Source of the DNA: Aureimonas sp. AU12
Lineage (GTDB): Bacteria > Pseudomonadota > Alphaproteobacteria > Rhizobiales > Rhizobiaceae
Length of the DNA: 64,000 nt
Reading direction: 5' to 3'
Assembly: GCF_001463705.1 (NCBI RefSeq)
Contig: NZ_BBWH01000036.1
Coordinates: 48,734-112,733, forward strand
The notes below the pieces were generated by a model, which saw only the letters and a list, made by a program, of their open reading frames with translations, made no database searches and was not told the origin of the DNA. A program made the translations under genes and the position numbers. This document shows, one piece after another, positions 52,807 to 60,181 of the stretch (positions within the stretch are counted from its first letter, which is position 1; each line of letters starts with the position of its first letter).

Positions 52807-54353
52807 CGCAGCCCCTCGCCCCCGCCACCGCCGGATCGACCGCGCCGCCTTGCACCCTCGTGATCTTCGGCGCGGCGGGCGATCTGACGAAGCGCCTCCT
52901 CGTGCCCTCGCTCTACGATCTCGCCTCCGCCGGGCTGATCGACGGATCGATGCGCGTCCTCGGCGTCGACCGGGCCGATCTCGACGACCAGGCCTTTGCG
53001 GACGGGATCGGCCGCTCGCTGCACGAGCTCGCCGCCGACCCCGGCGCCGAGTTCAACGCCGGCACCATCCGCGACGAGATCTGGAACCCGCTGCGCTCGC
53101 GCTTCTCCTATCTGCGCGGCGACATCACCGACCCCGCCACCTTCGAGGCGCTGGGGGCCCGCATTTCGGGCAGCGCCGTCTTCTACTGCGCAGTCTCCTC
53201 ACGCTTCTTCCTGCCCATCGCCTCCCGGCTCGGCCATGCCGGGCTGCTGCGCGAGAAAGACGGCGCCTTCCGCCGCCTCGTGGTGGAAAAGCCCTTCGGC
53301 AACGACCTCGCCTCGGCCCGCGCCCTCGACGCCGCGCTCCTGGCGCTCGCCAATGAGAGCCAGATCTACCGGATCGACCATTTCCTCGGGAAGGAGACGG
53401 TGCAGGCGATCATGGCGCTGCGCTTCGCCAACCGGATCTTCGAGCCCGTCTGGTCGGGCGAGCATATCGACCATGTCGAGATCACCGCCGCCGAGACGCT
53501 CGGCGTCGAGGGGCGCGGCGGCTTCTACGAGCAGGCCGGCGCCTTGCGCGACATGGTGCCGAACCATCTCTTCCAGCTTCTGTCGATGGTCGCCATGGAG
53601 CCGCCCGAGAGCTTCGAGCAGACGCAGGTGCGCGACGCAAAGGCCAAGCTTCTGGCCGCCGTGCGGCCGGTCGAGCCGGGCGACGCGGTGCGCGGCCAGT
53701 ACGGCGCGGGCACGCTGAACGGCGCGGCGCGCGTCGCCTACCGCGCCGAGCCGAACGTCGCGCCCGACAGCACGACCGAAACCTATGCGGCGCTGAAGCT
53801 GACGATCGACACCCCGCGCTGGGCCGGCGTGCCCTTCTACCTGCGCTCGGGCAAGCGCATGAGCGCGCACCGCACCGAAGTCGTCGTCACCTTCAGGGCC
53901 CCGTCCCATCCCCTGTTCTCGGGCGCCAACGGCGCCGCGCCGGCGCCCAACCGCCTGATCCTCGAGATCGACGGCGAGAAGGGCGTGCGCACGCGCTTCC
54001 AGACCAAGCGGCCCGGTCCCGGCCTGGTCCTGGCGCCCGTCGTCGAGACCTTCCGCCACGAGGACTTCTTCCAGCGCACGCCCAATGTCGGCTACGAGAC
54101 GCTGCTCCATGCCTGCATGAGCGGCGACGCCACGCTCTTCCAGCGCGCCGATTCGATCGAGGCGGCCTGGGCCGTGGTCGAGCCGCTGATCGAGGCCTGG
54201 GGCAAGGGGAGCCCCGAGATCTACGCCGCGGGATCCGACGGACCGGAGGGTGCCGATGCGCTGCTGGCGCGGGACGGCCATCGCTGGACGGCGCTCGGCG
54301 ACGATCCCGACGCGCGCGTCGACGGCAATCCGGCGGCAAGGCCCGCCGCTTGA
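52803..54353 (+). CDS. zwf: Glucose-6-phosphate 1-dehydrogenase
   Basis: 516 residues. NADP site VIFGAAGDLTKRLLVPSLYDL (GxxGDLxxR, residues 21-41), the hallmark YRIDHFLGKE (residues 189-198, His193) and VVEKPFGND. The C-terminal domain has GVPFYLRSGKRM and IDGEKGVRTRFQTKRPG. It oxidises glucose-6-phosphate to 6-phosphogluconolactone in the Entner-Doudoroff or pentose phosphate pathway. The usual pgl and edd partners are absent here, so this may be a second, pathway-dedicated copy. It is coupled at both ends (ATGA and TTGA). Confidence 0.92.
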   Translation: MTQPLAPATAGSTAPPCTLVIFGAAGDLTKRLLVPSLYDLASAGLIDGSMRVLGVDRADLDDQAFADGIGRSLHELAADPGAEFNAGTIRDEIWNPLRSRFSYLRGDITDPATFEALGARISGSAVFYCAVSSRFFLPIASRLGHAGLLREKDGAFRRLVVEKPFGNDLASARALDAALLALANESQIYRIDHFLGKETVQAIMALRFANRIFEPVWSGEHIDHVEITAAETLGVEGRGGFYEQAGALRDMVPNHLFQLLSMVAMEPPESFEQTQVRDAKAKLLAAVRPVEPGDAVRGQYGAGTLNGAARVAYRAEPNVAPDSTTETYAALKLTIDTPRWAGVPFYLRSGKRMSAHRTEVVVTFRAPSHPLFSGANGAAPAPNRLILEIDGEKGVRTRFQTKRPGPGLVLAPVVETFRHEDFFQRTPNVGYETLLHACMSGDATLFQRADSIEAAWAVVEPLIEAWGKGSPEIYAAGSDGPEGADALLARDGHRWTALGDDPDARVDGNPAARPAA

Positions 54354-57040
54354 GCGCGGCGTCCCCGATCTTCGACACGGCGGAGGGCCGGCGCCTTCGC
54401 GAAGCCGACGCCGCCGGCTGGCGTCGCTGGGGCCCCTATCTCAGCGAGCGCCAATGGGGCACCGTGCGCGAGGACTACAGCGCCGACGGCGACGCCTGGA
54501 CCTACCTGCCGCACGATCACGCCCGCTCGCGGGCCTATCGCTGGGGCGAGGACGGCATTGCCGGCTTCTGCGACGCGCACCAGCACTGGTGCCTGTCGCT
54601 GGCCCTGTGGAACGGCGCCGACGCCATTCTCAAGGAGCGCCTGTTCGGCCTCGCCAACGAGGAGGGCAACCACGGCGAGGACGTGAAGGAGGTCTGGTGG
54701 ACCCTCGACGCCACGCCGACCCATTCCTACCAGCGGATGCTCTACCGCTATCCGCAAGGGCCGTTCCCGTATGCCGACCTCCTCGCCGAAAACGCGCGGC
54801 GCAAGGGCACGGACGCGCCGGAATACGAGATCGAGGATACCGGCATCTTCGCCGAGCGACGGCATTTCGACATCGAGATCGCCTATGCCAAGCGCACGCC
54901 CGACGACATCCTGATGCAGGTCTCGGTTCTCAACCGGGGCCCGCAGGCGGCGCCCCTCCATGTCCTGCCGCAGCTGACGGCGCGCAATATCTGGAGCTGG
55001 GGCGACGGCGGGGAGAAGCCGTGTCTCTCACCTGAGCCCGACGGCAGCGTGCTCGCCGCCCATCCCGGCTTCGCGCCTCGCCGGTTCGCCTCGCTGCAGC
55101 CGGCCCGCCTCCTCTTCTGCGAGAACGAGACGAATCGGCGCCGGCTCTACGGCGAAGGGCCGGACGGCGCCTTCAAGGACGCGATCTCGGACCATGTCGT
55201 CACCGGCGGCGCCAAGCCCCTGCCGGACAGCGGCACCAAATGCGCCCTCCTGTCGGCGCATCGGATCGAAGCCGGTGAGCGCCTCGTGCTGCGCTATCGC
55301 TGGTCGGCGCAGGAGGCCCCGCCGCTCGACACCGCCGGCTTCGACGCCGTCTTCGCCGAGCGCCTGCGCGAGGCCGACGACTATTATGCCGAACTCCAGA
55401 AGGACATCGCCGATCCCGACGCCCGGCTGGTGCAGCGCCAGGCGATCAGCGGCCTCCTCTGGTCGAAGCAGGTCTATCATTACGACGTGAAGCGCTGGCT
55501 GGACGGCGATCCCGGCCAGCCGCGCCCGCCCACGGAGCGCTTGGCGGGGCGCAACGCCGACTGGACGCATCTCAACAACGCCGACGTCGTGCTGATGCCC
55601 GACACCTGGGAATATCCCTGGTACGCCTCGTGGGACCTCGCCTTCCACGCCGTAGCGGTGGCGCTCGTTGATCCCGCCTTCGCCAAGGCGCAGCTCCTGC
55701 TGCTCACCCGTGAATGGTACATGCATCCGAGCGGCCAGCTGCCGGCCTACGAATGGGCGCTCGGCGACGCCAACCCGCCGATCCACGCCTTCGCCGCGCT
55801 GCGTGTCTACCGAATGGACGAGGCGCTGACGGGGTCGGGCGACCGCGGCTTCCTCGAGCGCATCTTCCACAAGCTGATGATCAACTTCACCTGGTGGGTG
55901 AACCGCAAGGACGCGGCGGGACGCAACCTCTTTCAGGGCGGCTTCCTCGGCCTCGACAATATCGGCGTCTTCGACCGCTCCGCGCCCATTCCCGGCGGCG
56001 GCTTCGTCGAGCAGTCCGACGGCACCGCCTGGATGGCGATGTATGCGCTCAACCTCATGCGCATGGCGCTGGAACTGGCGCGCGAGAACCCGGTCTACGA
56101 GGACGTCGCTACCAAGTTCTTTGAGCATTTCCTCGCCATCGCCTCGGCCATGACGCATGTCGGCGGCAGCGAGGCCGAGAAGGGCGCCTGCGGTCAGGGC
56201 CTCTGGGACGAGCGGGACGGCTTCTTCTACGACGCGCTGGTGCTGCCGGACGGCGCATCGACGACGCTGCGCGTTCGCTCCCTCGTCGGTCTCATCCCGC
56301 TCTGCGCGGTGGAGGTGCTCGACGCCGACATCGCCGCCCGCCATCCCGCCTTCGCGCGGCGTCTGAGCTGGATGCTGCAGAACCGGCCCGATCTCACCGC
56401 GCAGGTCTCGCGCTATTCGGAACCCGGCAAGGACGCGCGCCTCCTCCTGTCGCTCCTGCGCCGCCAGCGCATGACGGCGCTTCTCTCGCGCATGCTCGAC
56501 GAGACGGAGTTCCTATCGCCCCACGGGCTGCGCTCGCTCTCCAAGGCGCATGGCGCGCATCCGTTCGCGCTGGATCTGGAGGGCACGCGCTACGAGGTGC
56601 GCTACGAGCCGGGCACTTCGGCTGCCGGGATCTTCGGCGGCAACTCGAACTGGCGCGGGCCGGTCTGGATGCCGCTCAACGTCATGCTCATCGAGGCGCT
56701 GCTGGAATTCGAGCGCTTCTACGGCGACGACTTCCAGGTGGAATATCCGGCGGGCTCCGGGCGGATGACCGGGCTGACGGCGATCGGCGAGGAGATCTCG
56801 CGCCGCCTCTGCTCGCTCTTCCTCAAGGACGCGAGCGGCCGGCGCCCCGCCATGGCGACGGCAGGCGATGCGCCGGACCCGGACGATGTCGACCGCGTGA
56901 CGTTCAACGAGTTCTTCCACGGCGAGACCGGACAGGGCCTCGGCGCCTCGCACCAGACGGGCTGGACGGCGCTCGTCGCGCTGCTTCTCCAGCCGCGCCG
57001 GATCGTGCGCGGACAGGCCCTGCCGGTGGCCAAGCCATGA
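54350..57040 (+). CDS. GH63-type glucosidase-like protein
   Basis: 896 residues, typical of the large MGH1/GH63-like glucosidases. The catalytic barrel region includes TWEYPWYASWDLAFH (acid Asp/Glu candidate), GQLPAYEWALGDANPP, GLDNIGVFDRS and GNSNWRGPVWMPLNV. These match the (alpha/alpha)6 barrel of family GH63. Expected action: hydrolysis of an alpha-glucosidic bond in a small glycoside. No signal peptide, so cytoplasmic, and the TTG start overlaps the zwf stop. In an operon with zwf it could release glucose that enters phosphorylation and oxidation. An analogous subfamily acts on mannosylglycerate or glucosylglycerate, so a compatible-solute glycoside is one possible substrate. Confidence 0.85.
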   Translation: MSAASPIFDTAEGRRLREADAAGWRRWGPYLSERQWGTVREDYSADGDAWTYLPHDHARSRAYRWGEDGIAGFCDAHQHWCLSLALWNGADAILKERLFGLANEEGNHGEDVKEVWWTLDATPTHSYQRMLYRYPQGPFPYADLLAENARRKGTDAPEYEIEDTGIFAERRHFDIEIAYAKRTPDDILMQVSVLNRGPQAAPLHVLPQLTARNIWSWGDGGEKPCLSPEPDGSVLAAHPGFAPRRFASLQPARLLFCENETNRRRLYGEGPDGAFKDAISDHVVTGGAKPLPDSGTKCALLSAHRIEAGERLVLRYRWSAQEAPPLDTAGFDAVFAERLREADDYYAELQKDIADPDARLVQRQAISGLLWSKQVYHYDVKRWLDGDPGQPRPPTERLAGRNADWTHLNNADVVLMPDTWEYPWYASWDLAFHAVAVALVDPAFAKAQLLLLTREWYMHPSGQLPAYEWALGDANPPIHAFAALRVYRMDEALTGSGDRGFLERIFHKLMINFTWWVNRKDAAGRNLFQGGFLGLDNIGVFDRSAPIPGGGFVEQSDGTAWMAMYALNLMRMALELARENPVYEDVATKFFEHFLAIASAMTHVGGSEAEKGACGQGLWDERDGFFYDALVLPDGASTTLRVRSLVGLIPLCAVEVLDADIAARHPAFARRLSWMLQNRPDLTAQVSRYSEPGKDARLLLSLLRRQRMTALLSRMLDETEFLSPHGLRSLSKAHGAHPFALDLEGTRYEVRYEPGTSAAGIFGGNSNWRGPVWMPLNVMLIEALLEFERFYGDDFQVEYPAGSGRMTGLTAIGEEISRRLCSLFLKDASGRRPAMATAGDAPDPDDVDRVTFNEFFHGETGQGLGASHQTGWTALVALLLQPRRIVRGQALPVAKP

Positions 57041-57600
57041 CGATCGAGACGCTGATCGGCCAGTACGGCCTGCCCGCGATCTTCCTCGCGGCAGGTCTGG
57101 AGGGCGAGACCGCCGCGGTGCTGGCCGGGGTGATCGCCCATGCGGGCACCCTGCCCTTCTGGCAGGTCGCGGTGGCGGTCGCCCTCGGCTCGTTTACGGC
57201 CGACCAGATCTTCTTCCTCTGCGGCCGCTTCTTCCGCGAGGCCGCCTTCGTCCGGCGCATCAGCGCCAAGCCGTTCTTCGCCAGGTCACTTACCGAGTTC
57301 GAGAAGCGGCCGGTGCTTTTCACCTTCGGCTTCCGCTTCGTCTACGGGTTCCGGACCGTCAGCCCCATCGCCATCGGGACGACGCGCCTGCCGGCGCTGC
57401 GCTTCCTTGTCATCAACGTCTTTGCGGCCGCGACCTGGGCGCTCCTCTTCGTCTCCGCTGGCTACTGGTTCGGAAACGGCATCGAAGCCCTCTTCGGTCG
57501 TCTGAAGTCCGAGCATGGACTTCTCATAGGGTTGGCGGGCGCGGCGGTGATCGGCCTCGGCCTCGCCGTCTGGACGCGGCGTCGGTGGCGCACGAGGTAG
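57037..57600 (+). CDS. DedA family membrane protein
   Basis: 187 residues with several hydrophobic segments: AIFLAAGLEGETAAVLAGVIAH (opening helix with the family's E-G-E), VALGSFTADQIFFLCG, FRFVYGFRTVSPIAIGT (the amphipathic signature) and FAAATWALLFVSAGYWFGNGIE. DedA proteins are inner-membrane proteins linked to lipid scrambling, proton homeostasis and envelope stress resistance. It is the last gene of the GMC-zwf-GH63 operon, coupled by ATGA. It is only eight bases from the convergent rnhA. Confidence 0.88.
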   Translation: MTIETLIGQYGLPAIFLAAGLEGETAAVLAGVIAHAGTLPFWQVAVAVALGSFTADQIFFLCGRFFREAAFVRRISAKPFFARSLTEFEKRPVLFTFGFRFVYGFRTVSPIAIGTTRLPALRFLVINVFAAATWALLFVSAGYWFGNGIEALFGRLKSEHGLLIGLAGAAVIGLGLAVWTRRRWRTR

Positions 57601-57608
57601 AGCCGCCG

Positions 57609-58142
57609 TCAGCGCCGCGCGGGGGCCCGCCGGCTCGACGCTTCGGCATAGGCGAGGCGATCCGCCGCCTCGTTGCCGGCCGTCCCCGCATGGCCCTTGG
57701 TCCAGACCCAGCGGAGATCGCGCCCCGCGGCCAGCGCATCCAGCTCGCGCCAGAGATCGCGGTTGGCAACGCGCTCTCCTCGGCCGTTGCGCCAGCCTCG
57801 CGAGCGCCAGGGGCCGACCCAGCGGGTGATGCCCTCGACGAGATAGTGGCTGTCGCTGATGAGCGTCGCGGCCTCGCCGGGCGTCGCCCGCAGCGCCGCG
57901 ATGGCGCCGGCGAGCTCCATCCGGTTGTTCGTGCTCGCGGCCTCTCCGCCGGTCAGCACCGTCTGGGCCAGGGAACGGCCCGCGCCGTCGCACCAATCGA
58001 GGATCGCCGCCCAGCCGCCGGCCCCGTTCCGCCCGAAGCAGGAGCCGTCGAGATGGATCAGGAGGCCGCTGCCGGCGTCTGGATGCGAGCCGTCCGCCGG
58101 GGCGTCAGACGCCGGTGAAGAGCCATTGGTGCTCGGGGGCAT
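57609..58142 (-). CDS. rnhA: Ribonuclease HI
   Basis: 177 residues from the ATG at 58142; an upstream start at 58199 would add 19. Catalytic residues: Asp32 (HLDGSCF), Glu76 (NNRMELAGA), Asp97 (LISDSHYLVEGI), His151 (KGHAGTAGN) and Asp161 (AADRLAY). All four carboxylates and the His are present, so it should be active on RNA in RNA-DNA hybrids. The N-terminal 25 residues are a Ser/Pro/Asp-rich extension beyond the usual start. Its start overlaps the iolB stop region by 38 bases, an unusual neighbour for rnhA. Confidence 0.9.
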   Translation of the reverse strand: MPPSTNGSSPASDAPADGSHPDAGSGLLIHLDGSCFGRNGAGGWAAILDWCDGAGRSLAQTVLTGGEAASTNNRMELAGAIAALRATPGEAATLISDSHYLVEGITRWVGPWRSRGWRNGRGERVANRDLWRELDALAAGRDLRWVWTKGHAGTAGNEAADRLAYAEASSRRAPARR

Positions 58143-58923
58143 TGTGGAATTTCCAGGCGCGGCTCGGGCCGGCCATGACGTTGAGATAATAGCCGTCATA
58201 GCCGTGGATCGCGGCGACGGGATGATAGCCCCTGGGCACCAGCACGACGTCGCCGTCCTCCACCGCGATCGCCTCGTCGAGCGCGCGCTCGCCGCTCGCC
58301 TCGTCGCGGTCGGTGTAGACGCGCTGGAAGGCGAAGCCCTGCTGCGGGTTGAAGCGATGGTAGTAGGTCTCTTCCAGATAGCTCTCGGCCGGCAGGTCGT
58401 CCTGGTCGTGCTTGTGCGGGGGATAGGACGAGGTGTGCCCGCCCGGCGTGATCACCTCCACCACGAGGAGCGAATGGGCTGCGCCGTCGTCCTCGGGCAT
58501 GATGTTGGTGACGTGGCGGGTGTTGGTGCCCTGACCCCGCGCCTTCTGCGGATGGGTGCCGGCGGGAATGGCGCGGGGGCCGAAGCCCGGCGCGCCCGGT
58601 GCCGAGCAGACGGCGAGTTCCACCGCGCCCACGGCCACGGCCTCCCAGCGCGCGCCCATCGGCACGTAGAGCGCATCGGGCGCCCCCTCGAACGGGCTGG
58701 CGCGCCCGCCCATCTCGCCGAAGTCGCGCCCGTCCACGGTGAAGCGCGCCCGGCCGGAAACGAGCACGAGGCAGACCTCCGTCTCGCCGGTCTCGGCGGC
58801 GACGCGCGCGCCGTCCTCCAGCGCATGAACAGCGAAGCCGACATAGCGCCATCCCGCGCTCTGCGGCGTCACCTCGTGGACGAGGCCCGTTCGGCCCCGC
58901 GGCCGCAGCTTGAGTTTCGACAT
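58105..58923 (-). CDS. iolB: 5-deoxy-glucuronate isomerase
   Basis: 272 residues from the ATG at 58923. Bicupin features: GARVAAETGETEVCLVLVSGRARFTVDG (first barrel), SYPPHKHDQDDLPAESYLEETYYHRFNP (second barrel, metal ligands His-x-His, Glu) and GYYLNVMAGPSRAWKFHN near the end, the IolB signature. It converts 5-deoxyglucuronate to 2-deoxy-5-keto-gluconate in myo-inositol breakdown. It is divergent from the regulator gene (279-base gap) instead of lying with iolC and iolD. Confidence 0.93.
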   Translation of the reverse strand: MSKLKLRPRGRTGLVHEVTPQSAGWRYVGFAVHALEDGARVAAETGETEVCLVLVSGRARFTVDGRDFGEMGGRASPFEGAPDALYVPMGARWEAVAVGAVELAVCSAPGAPGFGPRAIPAGTHPQKARGQGTNTRHVTNIMPEDDGAAHSLLVVEVITPGGHTSSYPPHKHDQDDLPAESYLEETYYHRFNPQQGFAFQRVYTDRDEASGERALDEAIAVEDGDVVLVPRGYHPVAAIHGYDGYYLNVMAGPSRAWKFHNAPEHQWLFTGV

Positions 58924-59050
58924 GTCGCCTCCCCGGACGTGAGCCCCGGCGTTGCGCCGGCTCCGATATGGCGGCCACCTTATCGCGCCTCGTCGCGGCC
59001 GCCAAATCGAAGCGTGGAATGGCTGAGCGGTTTTATAGAGGTTCAGCCCG

Positions 59051-59058
59051 GAAATTTC
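59051..59058. promoter_or_regulatory. Palindrome GAAATTTC upstream of iolB
   Basis: Eight-base palindrome within CCGGAAATTTCAG, 128 bases upstream of the iolB start, in an AT-enriched part of the iolB/iolR divergent region. RpiR-type regulators often bind AT-centred GAA/TTC palindromes, so this could be one of their sites. Confidence 0.3.
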
Positions 59059-59122
59059 AGTCGGCGAGCCTCGATGACGAGGCTGCATCCTGAAAGCCAG
59101 CCGTGACGAGGGCTGGCAAGAC

Positions 59123-59152
59123 GGAAAGGAAACGAATATTCCATCTGCGGAA
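59123..59152. promoter_or_regulatory. Clustered GGAA/TTCC half-sites upstream of iolR
   Basis: GGAA at 59123 and 59128, TTCC at 59139, GGAA at 59149. These include an eight-base palindrome GAATATTC (59134-59141) and TTCC-N6-GGAA (59139-59152). My recollection is that the rhizobial IolR site is described as GGAA-N6-TTCC; here the GGAA-to-TTCC spacing is seven. The cluster lies 51-80 bases before the GTG of the regulator gene and could be its autoregulatory operator. Confidence 0.35.
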
Positions 59153-59202
59153 CCGATCGTCCCAAAGGCCGCTCGGTCTTATCTTCGAGGAGAGCCATTC
59201 CG

Positions 59203-60048
59203 GTGACCGACGCGTCCCCAGCCCTGCCCGCCGATTTCGATGCGTTGAAGAACGAGATCCTCAACCGCAAGGCCAGCCTGCCCAAGCGCCTGCGGCAGGT
59301 CGCGATCTTCGCGCTCGACCATCCCGACGACATCGCCTTCGGCACGGTCGCCAGCGTATCGGCGGCGGCCGAGGTCCAACCCTCGACGTTGGTGCGCTTC
59401 GCGCAGCATCTGGGCTTCGAGGGTTTCTCCAGCCTGCAGGAGCTGTTCCGCGACCGGCTGCGCGAGCGCAAGCCCGGCTACGACGAGCGCCTGAGCGCGC
59501 TGCGCCACAGCCACGAGGACGGGCCGCAGGCGATCCTGCACGGGTTCGTCGGCGCCGCGCAGCGCTCGCTCGACCGGCTGGCCAGCGCCATCGACCCGGC
59601 GGCCTTCGAGCGCGCCGTCGCGATCCTCGCCAGGGCCGAGACGATCTATCTCGTCTCGAAGCGGCGCTCCTATCCGATCGGCTGCTACATGGCCTATGCC
59701 TTCGGCAAGCTCGGCATCCGCCATCAGATGGCCGGCACCGCGGCGGGGCTCGACGAGGACATCCTGGCGCTGGCGTCCCCGCGCGATGCCGCCTTCGCGG
59801 CGAGCTTCTCGCCCTATGCCTCCGAGACGATCAACCAGGCGCGCAGCCTCGCCGCCCGCCGCATCCCGGTGGTCTCGCTCACCGATTCGGCTTTCTCGCC
59901 GCTTGCCGAATGCTCGCGCGAATGGTTCGAACTGGCCGAGGCCGACCATGCCGGCTTCCGGCTCCTCTCGGCCTCGATGGCCTTCGCCATGGCGCTGACC
60001 GTGGCGGTGGCCGAAGAGCGCCAGCGCCTGCTCGATGATCCGAAATAG
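59203..60048 (+). CDS. iolR: MurR/RpiR-family regulator of inositol catabolism
   Basis: 281 residues from the GTG at 59203 with AGGAGAG about eight bases upstream. The N-terminal HTH_6 domain (residues about 15-85) reads LPKRLRQVAIFALDHPDDIAFGTV and TLVRFAQHLGFEGFSSLQELFRDRL. The SIS domain (about 125-255) reads RAETIYLVSKRRSYPIGCYMAYAFGKLG and SFSPYASETINQARSLAARRIPVVSLTDS. It probably senses an inositol-pathway intermediate and represses the divergent iolB and downstream iolC-iolD. The symbol is by analogy with the rhizobial iol regulator. Confidence 0.85.
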   Translation: MTDASPALPADFDALKNEILNRKASLPKRLRQVAIFALDHPDDIAFGTVASVSAAAEVQPSTLVRFAQHLGFEGFSSLQELFRDRLRERKPGYDERLSALRHSHEDGPQAILHGFVGAAQRSLDRLASAIDPAAFERAVAILARAETIYLVSKRRSYPIGCYMAYAFGKLGIRHQMAGTAAGLDEDILALASPRDAAFAASFSPYASETINQARSLAARRIPVVSLTDSAFSPLAECSREWFELAEADHAGFRLLSASMAFAMALTVAVAEERQRLLDDPK

Positions 60049-60181
60049 AACGCTGGTTCCATATTGACGTTGATCCGGCATTTATGTTTCATGGCCGGAA
60101 AACGGCATGAGGCCGGGCGAAGGGAGCTTTCCGTGAGGGCTCAGGTCGCTGGAAGGCACCGCTCGTCACAGGGAGGGATCC

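Noticed and set aside
60049..60181. Sigma-70-type promoter for iolC (TTGACG at 60064-60069)
   Set aside because: No recognisable -10 hexamer at the right spacing, so the call is not supported.
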